The notes under the pieces were generated by a model. The model saw nothing but the letters and a program-made list of their open reading frames with translations, searched no databases and was not told where the DNA came from. From an uncultured Dehalococcoidia bacterium (GTDB lineage Bacteria; Chloroflexota; Dehalococcoidia; Lucifugimonadales; UBA3495), in the NCBI GenBank assembly GCA_951813535.1, contig OX638345.1:1439029-1503028 (forward strand): a stretch of DNA of 64,000 nucleotides, in the 5' to 3' direction. Position 1 is the first letter of the stretch; each line of letters opens with the position of its first letter. This document shows, one piece after another, positions 24,064 through 32,003 of the stretch. Made by a program: the position numbers and the translations under genes.

Positions 24064-24573
24064 ATGACCACGACGCCAGCCTTGCCAGAGCCGGGATCAG
24101 CTACGGTCGAAGATCGTGTGCAAATCAGCAGGCGATTGATGGAGCAGGCTCGCGATGAGCTTGAGCGCGGTGACCGTCTCCAGGCCACGGAAAAGGTCTG
24201 GGGCGCACTGGCACAGATGCTCAAGGCCCACGGGCAGCAGCGCGGTTGGCTGAACCTGGGGAGCCATCGGACCGTAGGCCATATTGCCAGGCAGCTGCAC
24301 CTCGAATACGACGACATCGATGTAGCAAGTGCGTACGTCGCGGCTGACAACGGCCATCGGAATTTCTACGACAACGAGATGAGCCCCCCGGAGATTGCAG
24401 ACATCATAACGGTGGTCGCAACCGTGCTGCCGAAGTTGGGAAGCGCTTTAAGTGAACCCCCGCGGTCTTATACCATTCGCGACGGCGACCTTTGGCGGGT
24501 GAGAACGCTCACCGGGAAGCAGGACCTCCAGGTTGGCGACACCTCGCCAACGGGCTTCTCAAACACGCACTAG
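24064..24573 (+). CDS. PaREP1-family, HEPN-like helical protein
   Basis: A 169-residue protein whose first 135 residues resemble the PaREP1 family: ARDELERGDRLQATEKVWGA, QQRGW, SHRTV, then GHRNFYDNEM. The fold should be a HEPN-type helical bundle, which in other families binds RNA or nucleotides; the strict RX4-6H motif is not clear here. The tail after residue 135 is not recognised. The broken gene at 11516 is its paralogue. It starts 24 bases after the Agl23-like gene and precedes the flippase-like gene, so it is probably co-transcribed with them. Confidence 0.65.
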   Translation: MTTTPALPEPGSATVEDRVQISRRLMEQARDELERGDRLQATEKVWGALAQMLKAHGQQRGWLNLGSHRTVGHIARQLHLEYDDIDVASAYVAADNGHRNFYDNEMSPPEIADIITVVATVLPKLGSALSEPPRSYTIRDGDLWRVRTLTGKQDLQVGDTSPTGFSNTH

Positions 24574-24584
24574 CGTCCTCTGCA

Positions 24585-25706
24585 GTGGGATATTTTTTCG
24601 GCAATTGGCGGTTCTGGGCTGGCGTGCTGGTCAGCGTGGTCGCGCTGGGTCTGCTGGTGCTGCTGGTGGACCGCAGAGAGTTGGCCCACGCGCTGCTGAG
24701 CGCGAACTACTGGTACCTGGGGCCGGCGATCGTGCTGTACTTCATCGGTCAGTGGTTCCGGGCGCTACGCTGGCAATACCTGCTGGCGCCGGTGTCCCGC
24801 ATATCGGCCCGACGGCTGTATCCGGTGATCATCATCGGGTACATGGCGAACAACGTGCTGCCGGCTCGCTTGGGCGAGTTGGTGCGCGCGGTCTACCTGT
24901 CGCAGCGGGAGGAAGAGGTGAGCGTGCCGGCGTCGATAGCGACGCTCAGCGTCGAAAGGCTGTACGACGGATTGACCCTGCTGGCCATGGGCGCGGTGGC
25001 GGCCCCGATCCTGCTGGCTGCAGGTCTATTCAGCGAGGCGAGTCTGGCTTACCAGTCGACGGCCGTCATCCTGATGGTGGGGGTCATAGGCAGCTTCGTG
25101 GTGGCCCTGTTGGCGCTGACGGCTTTGGCGACCAGCAGGCGCGCGGTGGACTGGTTGATCGCGTTGACGGTGATCCTGCCGGCGAGGTTCCGTTCGACGG
25201 CAGTGGATGTGATACACGGTTTCGTAGAAGGCTTGGCGACGCTCAATTCGCCTCGAAAGCACGCCGTCCTGTTCGTTGGTTCACTCCCGGTGTGGCTCGC
25301 CGAGGCCGGGGTCTACCTGATAGTTGCGTACTCGTTCAATCTGAATGCCTGGTTCGACTCATTCTGGCTGCTGGCGGCGGCGATACTGCTGGTCACCGTG
25401 ACTTCCAACTTGATCACCGCAATTCCGGCGTCCATCGGGGGAATCGGGCCGTTCGAGGTTGTGGCGCAACAAACGCTGGTTGCGTTGGGCATTGGTGCGG
25501 CGGCGGCGGCGGCCTACACGGTGGCGGTGCATCTCGTCGCGCTGTGGTTGCCGGTTAACATTGCTGGCGTTTTGCTGCTGCTCTGGCACAACCTCTCGCT
25601 GCGCCGGTTGACCGCATTGCCGGAGTCTGAGGCCGAGCGAATATCTGACGACGGCTCGCCGCCGGTGGCCGGACAGCCTCGAGCCGGTACGGCGCAGGAC
25701 GATTAG
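24585..25706 (+). CDS. UPF0104 / lysylphosphatidylglycerol synthase-type flippase-like membrane protein
   Basis: About 373 residues with eight or so membrane helices. It contains the family marks WFRALRWQYLL, GYMANNVLPARLGELVRA with the conserved acidic and basic pair, and SVERLYDGLTLL. A late ITAIPASIGGIGPFEV motif is also typical. Such proteins are proposed to move lipid-linked intermediates across the membrane. The start is uncertain: GTG 24585 lies just after the upstream stop and places the first helix about ten residues in; a TTG at 24492 would overlap the neighbour. It stops three bases before the FAD oxidoreductase. Confidence 0.8.
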   Translation: MGYFFGNWRFWAGVLVSVVALGLLVLLVDRRELAHALLSANYWYLGPAIVLYFIGQWFRALRWQYLLAPVSRISARRLYPVIIIGYMANNVLPARLGELVRAVYLSQREEEVSVPASIATLSVERLYDGLTLLAMGAVAAPILLAAGLFSEASLAYQSTAVILMVGVIGSFVVALLALTALATSRRAVDWLIALTVILPARFRSTAVDVIHGFVEGLATLNSPRKHAVLFVGSLPVWLAEAGVYLIVAYSFNLNAWFDSFWLLAAAILLVTVTSNLITAIPASIGGIGPFEVVAQQTLVALGIGAAAAAAYTVAVHLVALWLPVNIAGVLLLLWHNLSLRRLTALPESEAERISDDGSPPVAGQPRAGTAQDD

Positions 25707-25709
25707 GAC

Positions 25710-27032
25710 ATGAGGGTGGGTATCATCGGCGGCGGTGCGGCCGGCCTGGCGGCGGCCTTGGAACTGACGTCCAGAGGCCACTTTGCGGAGGTGTTTGAAG
25801 CGGCGCCTTTCCTGGGAGGGCAAGCGTCAACCTTCGAGGTCGGAGGTGGACAACTGGAACGCGGATACCACCACCTGTTCGTCAGCGACACGGACATGGT
25901 GGACCTGATCAACGAGTTGGGCCTGGGAGATTCCTTGCAATGGCTGGAGTCGAAAGTGGGCCTGTTCCATGGCGGTCGTATATGGGATTTCGCTACGCCG
26001 ATGGATTTGCTCAAATTCTCGCCGTTGCCCTTTACCCAGCGCATCAGGTTGGGGCTCTGGACTTTCCTGCTGCAAAAAACACAGGATTGGCGAAAGTTCG
26101 AGGGGATCACGGCGGCGGAATGGACGCGCGACCACATGGGGGAAGACGCATACCGGGTCATCTGGGAGCCGATGCTGCGTGGCAAGTTCGGCGACTACTA
26201 CGACCAGGTGAGCATGACCTGGCTGTGGGGGAAGATCTATCTGCGCGTGGCCTCCCGGAAACGCATGCAGAAAGAACGGCTGGGCTATCCGATGTGCAGC
26301 TTCGGGCGGGTGTTCGACGCCTGTGGCGAACGGATCGAGGAGCAGGGAGGCCGGGTGCATATTGGCGCGGCGGTCAAACGGCTCAACGTGGTGGCTGACA
26401 GAGCACAGGGTTTCGTCGCCTCGGTAGATGGAGAGTCCGAAAGGGACCACGAGTACGACGCGGTCATCGCGACGACGCCTTCGTACATATTCACGCGGCT
26501 CGCCCCTGACTTGCCGGATGATTACAGATCGGTGCTGGAGTCAGCGAGGTATCTGTCCGCCGTGCTGGTAATTCTGGTGCTGGACCGACCGCTGACCTCC
26601 AAGTATTGGCTCAACGTGGCGGACCGTTCGTTGCCCTTTGTTGGCGTAATCGAGCACACCAACATGATCGACCGCGACCTGTACGGCGGCAATCACATCG
26701 TGTACCTGACCAACTACCCGGACCGCAACAGCGAGCTATATCGCAAAGAGCCCGAAGAGTTGTTGGAGGAGTACGTTCCGCATCTCCGAAAGCTCAACCC
26801 GGACTTTTCGCGAGACTGGATACTGGGTTACCACCATCATCGGGTGGACGGCGCGCAGCCAATCAACGGAGTGCACTACAGCGAGCGGAACATCCCCGAC
26901 CACCGGACGCCGATCGGGTCGCTGTACCTGGCGAACACGACGCAGATCTATCCCGAAGACCGAGGGACGAATTACTCGGTGCGCATGGGCCGGCGAGTGG
27001 CACGGATGGTGCTCGACGACGGAGGCCCCTGA
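25710..27032 (+). CDS. FAD-dependent oxidoreductase (amine oxidase/desaturase-like)
   Basis: A 440-residue flavoprotein. It opens with a dinucleotide-binding fold, MRVGIIGGGAAGLAAALEL, then E-AAPFLGGQASTF, as in protoporphyrinogen oxidase, phytoene desaturase and related proteins. It ends with SLYLANTTQIYPEDRGTNYSVRMGRRVA, the FAD-closing segment. A related subgroup sits in surface-sugar clusters in other bacteria. Its placement directly after a flippase-like gene (4-base gap) suggests a step in lipid or glycan modification rather than heme or carotenoid synthesis, but that is inference. Confidence 0.8.
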   Translation: MRVGIIGGGAAGLAAALELTSRGHFAEVFEAAPFLGGQASTFEVGGGQLERGYHHLFVSDTDMVDLINELGLGDSLQWLESKVGLFHGGRIWDFATPMDLLKFSPLPFTQRIRLGLWTFLLQKTQDWRKFEGITAAEWTRDHMGEDAYRVIWEPMLRGKFGDYYDQVSMTWLWGKIYLRVASRKRMQKERLGYPMCSFGRVFDACGERIEEQGGRVHIGAAVKRLNVVADRAQGFVASVDGESERDHEYDAVIATTPSYIFTRLAPDLPDDYRSVLESARYLSAVLVILVLDRPLTSKYWLNVADRSLPFVGVIEHTNMIDRDLYGGNHIVYLTNYPDRNSELYRKEPEELLEEYVPHLRKLNPDFSRDWILGYHHHRVDGAQPINGVHYSERNIPDHRTPIGSLYLANTTQIYPEDRGTNYSVRMGRRVARMVLDDGGP

Positions 27033-27050
27033 ATGAGTGGATCGATGCCG

Positions 27051-27081
27051 ACATCATTTCAGGCATCACATGATGTAAAAT
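27051..27081 (+). promoter_or_regulatory. Candidate vapBC operator and -10 element
   Basis: ACATCAT (27051-27057) and ATGATGT (27070-27076) form an inverted repeat with a 12-base spacer, and TAAAAT (27076-27081) abuts the right arm as a -10 element. This lies 35 bases before vapB, where the VapB/VapC complex would bind to repress its own operon. The -35 is weak. Confidence 0.45.
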
Positions 27082-27115
27082 AAGATGTGCAAAGCGCAGC
27101 TGGCCGAAGGTTGAT

Positions 27116-27313
27116 ATGAGAACCACCATCAACATAGACGAGGAATTGCTGGCAAAAGCTCGGGAACTGACGGGCATAGCTGGCAGAACTGACCTGGTGC
27201 GCGAAGGGTTGCGTTCCCTGATTGAGCGGGAGAGTGCCCGGAGGTTGGCCAAGTTGGGGGGGAGTCAACCCCACCTGGAGGAAATCCCTCGCCGCAGGAG
27301 TGAGCCGGCATGA
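27116..27313 (+). CDS. vapB: VapB-type antitoxin
   Basis: A 65-residue protein that begins MRTTINIDEELLAKARELTG, the ribbon-helix-helix start typical of VapB antitoxins, followed by a basic, flexible tail that would wrap the toxin. The stop overlaps the toxin start by four bases (ATGA), so the pair is coupled, with antitoxin first. The A/T-rich flanks contrast with the surrounding GC-rich genes, in keeping with acquisition by transfer. Confidence 0.85.
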   Translation: MRTTINIDEELLAKARELTGIAGRTDLVREGLRSLIERESARRLAKLGGSQPHLEEIPRRRSEPA

Positions 27314-27681
27314 CGCTGGTCGATACGTCAGTTTGGATCAACCACCTGCGTGCCAACGACCCCGCTCTTGCGAAGCTGTTGGAAGATAACCAGGTCGTGA
27401 TGCATCCGATGGTCATCGGTGAGTTAGCTTGTGGGAATCTGCGCGACCGGGAACGCGTACTGGATCTGCTCAAGGAGTTGCCGCAGATACCTGTGTCGGA
27501 CGACGGCGAAGTGCTATTTCTGATCGAACGGCACCGTCTGATGGGGCGGGGAATCGGATACATTGACGCGCACCTGCTTGCTGCGGCGTCGCTGGCTGAC
27601 GCGGTCACGTTGTGGACCGAAGACCGCCGGCTGCATGGCGCGGCCGCTGCACTGGGTCTGGCATACCAATCGCCGGTTTAG
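27310..27681 (+). CDS. vapC: VapC-type PIN-domain toxin ribonuclease
   Basis: A 123-residue PIN-domain protein. The four acidic active-site residues are in place: Asp5 (LVDTSVWI), Glu39 (IGELACG), Asp87 (GYIDAHLLA) and Asp105 (LWTEDRRL). VapC toxins cleave tRNA or rRNA when freed from VapB. The protein has normal length and no visible lesion, so the module looks active. Confidence 0.9.
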   Translation: MTLVDTSVWINHLRANDPALAKLLEDNQVVMHPMVIGELACGNLRDRERVLDLLKELPQIPVSDDGEVLFLIERHRLMGRGIGYIDAHLLAAASLADAVTLWTEDRRLHGAAAALGLAYQSPV

Positions 27682-27754
27682 CTATGCGGTAACGTTGGCA
27701 GAAACACATGGAAACGCGCAGACCTTTCCGCATGCAATTTAGTTCTATTTTTAG

Positions 27755-27760
27755 TATAAT
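27755..27760 (+). promoter_or_regulatory. -10 element upstream of the GATase-like/gyrA unit
   Basis: A perfect TATAAT in an A/T-rich stretch lies 45 bases before the TTG start of the glutamine-amidotransferase-like gene. No good -35 is present at 16-18 bases upstream. It is the best promoter candidate for the downstream gyrA operon. Confidence 0.45.
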
Positions 27761-27804
27761 GTTCAAAGATAATTCGGCGCGAATATGCGATCAGGCCATA
27801 TACA

Positions 27805-28446
27805 TTGCCCATCATCGTCGTACTGGCCGACGACCGCAACGGCCATAACCCAAACCCATCAATCAGAGCGATCGAAGAGGCCGGTGGCAGCGTCCGCGTA
27901 GCCGTGCCGGCGATGCCGGAGACCGAGGCATTGCAAAGAGCCGGCGGTTTGCTGTTGCCGGACTGTCATCGAGGAGATGACGGCAATCTGCTCGAGGCGG
28001 CGCTGGGGGCCGACATGCCCGTGCTGGCCACAGGTGGCGGGATGCACGCGCTGAACCGGCACTTCGGCGGCGAGGACCCTCAGCCGGTGATGGCTCATTT
28101 TCCTGAGGACGGAGCGGAACCGCTGCGGCATCAGATCTACCTGTCGCCCGGTTCCAAGGTAGCCGCGATCATCGGTAGCGCCGGCATGTTCCGAGTGAAC
28201 AGCCGGCACCGCGAGGGCATTCGGGAGCCGCAGCGTGCGGAGCGCCTGATGACCATCGCGTATCAACTGGACGACGGCGTTATAGAAGGCCTGGAAAGCA
28301 AGGAACACAGCTGGGTGATTGGCGTGCAGTTTCAGCCGGAACACGGCGAAGAAGTGCCCGCGAGTTTCAACAACCTGTTCCTCGGGTTGGTGGAGCGCGC
28401 CCAGGACTTCATTCAGAATCACGACAGTAGGAGAACTTCACGATGA
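27805..28446 (+). CDS. Catalytically degenerate class I glutamine-amidotransferase-like protein (peptidase C26 type)
   Basis: A 213-residue protein aligning with PuuD-type gamma-glutamyl-GABA hydrolases: [18 protein letters not shown] matches the nucleophile-elbow region, then [30 protein letters not shown] and [10 protein letters not shown]. Two key residues are lost: the nucleophile cysteine is Gly77, and the catalytic histidine of the WHPE motif is glutamine (FQPE). It therefore should not hydrolyse glutamyl bonds and may act as a binding or regulatory protein. The start is TTG 27805; no ATG is available. The stop overlaps the gyrA start (ATGA). Confidence 0.8.
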   Translation: MPIIVVLADDRNGHNPNPSIRAIEEAGGSVRVAVPAMPETEALQRAGGLLLPDCHRGDDGNLLEAALGADMPVLATGGGMHALNRHFGGEDPQPVMAHFPEDGAEPLRHQIYLSPGSKVAAIIGSAGMFRVNSRHREGIREPQRAERLMTIAYQLDDGVIEGLESKEHSWVIGVQFQPEHGEEVPASFNNLFLGLVERAQDFIQNHDSRRTSR

Positions 28447-31175
28447 CTACGGCGCCCCCACAGCAGCCCGGCGGAGAATTCACGCTGCGACCCATCGAGG
28501 ACGAGATGCGTGAGTCGTATCTCTCCTACGCCATGTCGGTTATCGTGGCGCGCGCGCTGCCGGACGTGCGGGACGGGTTGAAACCGGTGCAGCGCCGGAT
28601 TCTTTACGCCATGCACGATATGGGAATCCGCCCCGGCAGCCAGTACCGCAAGAGCGCGCGCATCGTCGGCGAGGTCCTGGGAAAGTTCCACCCGCACGGC
28701 GACGGCTCCGTGTACGACGCGCTGGTGCGCATGGCCCAGTTGTTCTCCATGCGTGCGACGTTGATCGACGGACAGGGCAACTTCGGCAGCATCGACGGCG
28801 ACCCGCCGGCGGCCATGCGTTACACCGAGGCCAGGCTCGCGGCCATCGCCGACGAAATGCTGGCGGACATCGACCAGCAGACCGTGGATTACTCCGACAA
28901 CTTCGACGATTCCCTCAAGGAGCCGCAGGTACTGCCGGCGCGGATGCCCAACCTGCTGGTCAATGGATCGTCCGGGATCGCCGTGGGCATGGCGACAAAC
29001 ATGCCTCCGCACAACCTGGGCGAGATCTGCGACGCCATCAACTACGTCATCGACCATCCGACGTGCAACGTGGACCAGCTGATGGAGATCGTCCCCGCGC
29101 CGGACTTCCCCACTGCCGGCAGGATTCGCGGCGTCTCCGGCGTGCGCGATATGTACGCCACCGGACGCGGTCGCGTGGTCATGGAGGCGGTGACCGAGAT
29201 TGAGGACATGCCGGGCCGCAATTCCAACCGGCAGCGGATCATCATCAGCGAGTTGCCCTACCAGGTGAACAAGGCGACGCTGGTGGAAAAGATTGCCAAC
29301 CTGGTCCGCGACAAGACGCTGGTGGGGATCACCGAGATCCGCGATGAGTCGGACCGCCGGGGCATTCGGGTGGTGATCGAACTGGCGCGCAGCGCGCAGC
29401 CCACCGTGATTCTGAACAACCTGTACAAGCGAACGGCGCTGCGATCGTCCTTCAACGCCATCATGCTGGCCCTGGTGGACGGGCAGCCGCAGGAACTGCC
29501 CCTCAAGGACCTGATCAACCATTTCGTCACCCACCGTGAAGAAGTCATCCGGCGGCGGACCGAGTACCAGCTGGGGCGGGCCCGGGACCGGGCGCACATC
29601 GTAGAGGGCCTGCTCAAGGCCCTGGACGCCATCGACGCGATCATCGAGACCATCCGCAACAGCCAGGACGTGGAAACCGCGCGCAACAACCTGGTTCAGC
29701 AATTCGACCTGTCGGAGATCCAGGCGCAGGCCATTCTCGACATGCAGTTGCGCCGGCTGGCGGCCCTGGAGCGGCAGCGGTTGGACGAGGAATACAACGA
29801 TCTGCTGGCGACCATTTCCCGGTTGGAGGACCTGCTGCAGAACCCTCAGAAGATACGCGCGGAGATCAAGCGCGAGACCCGCGAGGTCAAGCGAAAGCAC
29901 GCCGACCCACGCCGCACGGTGATAATTCCCGAGGAACTGCAGGAGCAGTCCATCGAACAGTTCATCGTGCAGGAAGATGTGGTCGTCACGCTGAGCCAGC
30001 GCGGGTACATCAAACGCGTGCCCATCGGCACCTACCGCAACCAGCGGCGGGGCGGCAAAGGGGTGCGCGGCGCGAATAACCGGGATGACGACGCGATAAT
30101 GCAGATCGCGGTGGTGAATACTCACGAGCAGTTGCTGTTTTTCACCAACAAGGGGCGAGTGTACCCCCTGAGCGTCTACGAGACGCCGAACGATTCCGGT
30201 CGAACCGCCCGGGGAACCCTGCTGGTGAACCTGATTCCCCTGCAGCCGGGCGAGCACGTACAGACCATGCTGCCGGCCAGCCGCGATGAATACAATCGGC
30301 TGTACGTCTTCGCCACCCGCAACGGTCGGGTGAACGCGCTGCGGCCGGGCCAGTTGCAGAACCTGAGGAAGTCTGGCCTCATCGCAATGAAGGTGCTGGA
30401 CGGCGACGAGTTGGTTGCAGTGCGCCCGGCGCAGAGCGACGCATCGGTCGTTATGGTCACCGAGCAGGGGCAGGCGCTGCTGTGCCCGGTCACCAGCATC
30501 CCCGAGCGGAACCGAAACGCCACCGGCGTGATCGGCGTGAAGTTCAAGGACGAATTCGGCGGCAAGGACAAGGTCGTGGCCCTGGATGTGGTCAACGACC
30601 CCGAGGACGAATACCTGCTGGTGGTCAGCGAAAAGGGTTACGGCAAGGCAACTCCTTTGTGTAACAGCAAGGGCGACGCCGTGTATCGCGAAACCAATCG
30701 CGGCGGCATGGGCGTCAAAACCTTTGCCGTGGACCAGAGCGACAAGCCCACTGGCCCGGTGGTGGACGCCAAGATTGTGACCTCCGCGGAAATGAACGAC
30801 GAGGAAGGGCACGAGGTGTTCATCATCTCGGCCCGTGGCCAGGTGGTCCGTATCGATCTCGCAGAGATCAAGGTGGTCAACACTCGCCAGACCAAGGGCG
30901 TCATCATCTGGCGCGAGCGCGGCGGCGACGACAGCGTCGTATCCATCTACTGCTTCCGGGCCACTGACTACAGTCAGGACGACCCGGCGCTGCAGGATGG
31001 CGCGGCCAATACGGTTCTTGAACAAGCCGAAGAGGTTGCGGCTCACGCCGACAGCCAATACGAGGACGCAGACGCTGAAGATGAGGATGTTGTCGAGGAT
31101 GCGCCGGATGACGACATCGACGAAGATGACGATGATCCGGACACTCACGTGAACGGCCAGGCTCCGCTGTTGTAA
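28443..31175 (+). CDS. gyrA: DNA gyrase subunit A
   Basis: GyrA cuts and rejoins the DNA gate during negative supercoiling. The 910-residue protein has the N-terminal breakage-reunion domain with catalytic Tyr127 ([10 protein letters not shown]), and a C-terminal wrapping domain with the GyrA box QRRGGKG, which marks gyrase rather than ParC. At the quinolone-pocket position equal to E. coli Ser83 there is Gly88 ([10 protein letters not shown]), with the next acidic residue Asp92 kept. The C-terminus ends in a strongly acidic tail of about 35 residues. The start overlaps the degenerate amidotransferase gene by four bases. Confidence 0.96.
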   Translation: MTTAPPQQPGGEFTLRPIEDEMRESYLSYAMSVIVARALPDVRDGLKPVQRRILYAMHDMGIRPGSQYRKSARIVGEVLGKFHPHGDGSVYDALVRMAQLFSMRATLIDGQGNFGSIDGDPPAAMRYTEARLAAIADEMLADIDQQTVDYSDNFDDSLKEPQVLPARMPNLLVNGSSGIAVGMATNMPPHNLGEICDAINYVIDHPTCNVDQLMEIVPAPDFPTAGRIRGVSGVRDMYATGRGRVVMEAVTEIEDMPGRNSNRQRIIISELPYQVNKATLVEKIANLVRDKTLVGITEIRDESDRRGIRVVIELARSAQPTVILNNLYKRTALRSSFNAIMLALVDGQPQELPLKDLINHFVTHREEVIRRRTEYQLGRARDRAHIVEGLLKALDAIDAIIETIRNSQDVETARNNLVQQFDLSEIQAQAILDMQLRRLAALERQRLDEEYNDLLATISRLEDLLQNPQKIRAEIKRETREVKRKHADPRRTVIIPEELQEQSIEQFIVQEDVVVTLSQRGYIKRVPIGTYRNQRRGGKGVRGANNRDDDAIMQIAVVNTHEQLLFFTNKGRVYPLSVYETPNDSGRTARGTLLVNLIPLQPGEHVQTMLPASRDEYNRLYVFATRNGRVNALRPGQLQNLRKSGLIAMKVLDGDELVAVRPAQSDASVVMVTEQGQALLCPVTSIPERNRNATGVIGVKFKDEFGGKDKVVALDVVNDPEDEYLLVVSEKGYGKATPLCNSKGDAVYRETNRGGMGVKTFAVDQSDKPTGPVVDAKIVTSAEMNDEEGHEVFIISARGQVVRIDLAEIKVVNTRQTKGVIIWRERGGDDSVVSIYCFRATDYSQDDPALQDGAANTVLEQAEEVAAHADSQYEDADAEDEDVVEDAPDDDIDEDDDDPDTHVNGQAPLL

Positions 31176-31187
31176 GGAACTGCTGCA

Positions 31188-31877
31188 ATGCAACTGGTTA
31201 TGGTTCATGGCTCCGGCCAGAACGAACTGACCTACCACTACCAGACCGCGCGGTTCGACAACGCGGACGCCGTCAACCTGCCCGGCCACCCGGACGGGGA
31301 ACCCAGAGACAGCATCGGCGGGTACGTGGACTGGCTGCGGGATTACGCACACGGGAAGGGGTATCCGCCCTTCGTCCTGTTCGGGCACTCCATGGGCGGC
31401 GCCATCGCCCTGGACTACGCGCTGCGGTTCCCCGAGGATCTGGCTGGCTTGGTCCTGATCGGAACCGGCGCGCGGCTGCGCGTGCACCCCGACTACCTCA
31501 ACCGCTGTTTGTACGATGCCCAATGGCGCGCCGAGGCGCCGGCGTACTATGAGGCCATCAACCAGGATCTGGCGCCACAACTGGCTTCCCGCGCGTTGCA
31601 GTCCGGCCCGATGGTCGAGCACAACGATCTGGCGGCGTGCGACCGGTTCGACGTGATGGAGCGCGTCAAGGAGATCGGATTGCCGTCCCTGGTTATCGTG
31701 GGTGCCGATGACATAATGACCCCGGTGCGTTACGCGGAATACCTGGGTCGGGAGCTGCGGGACGCCGAAGTGGTGGTGGTTCCCAACTCTGGGCACTTTG
31801 TCACGCTGGAACAGCCGGAAGCCGTCAACGAAGCCGTCGCACGTTTCCTGATCCGGTTGGGTGACACCAGCGGATAA
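31188..31877 (+). CDS. Alpha/beta hydrolase
   Basis: A 229-residue alpha/beta-hydrolase with a full triad: nucleophile Ser68 in GHSMGG, an acid in VGADDIMTP and His in NSGHFVTLEQPE. The N-terminus starts directly at the first strand (MQLVMVHGSGQ) with the oxyanion HG motif, so it is a minimal-core esterase or lipase-like enzyme. The substrate is unknown. It begins 12 bases after gyrA and is followed by a terminator, so it is the last gene of that unit. Confidence 0.85.
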   Translation: MQLVMVHGSGQNELTYHYQTARFDNADAVNLPGHPDGEPRDSIGGYVDWLRDYAHGKGYPPFVLFGHSMGGAIALDYALRFPEDLAGLVLIGTGARLRVHPDYLNRCLYDAQWRAEAPAYYEAINQDLAPQLASRALQSGPMVEHNDLAACDRFDVMERVKEIGLPSLVIVGADDIMTPVRYAEYLGRELRDAEVVVVPNSGHFVTLEQPEAVNEAVARFLIRLGDTSG

Positions 31878-31905
31878 CTACAGGTATCAAACCAGGTACG
31901 CAACG

Positions 31906-31928
31906 GCCCGGCCACGCGTCGGGCTTTT
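31906..31928 (+). terminator. Intrinsic terminator after the gyrA-hydrolase unit
   Basis: GCCCGGC (31906-31912) pairs with GTCGGGC (31918-31924) including one G-T pair, with a 5-base loop, followed by TTTT. It lies 28 bases after the hydrolase stop. Confidence 0.7.
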
Positions 31929-32003
31929 GCATGCCCGGGGACTTGGCCCACCGGCATTGCTGGTATCATGGGGCCAACCACACCCGGAACCCGTACACGA
32001 ACC

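Noticed and set aside
28419-31796. A 1125-codon open frame antisense to gyrA and the hydrolase gene
   Set aside because: It exists because GC-rich codon bias leaves the opposite strand free of stops. Its product is rich in His, Val and Gln without domain motifs, while the sense frames are gyrA and a hydrolase with full motifs.
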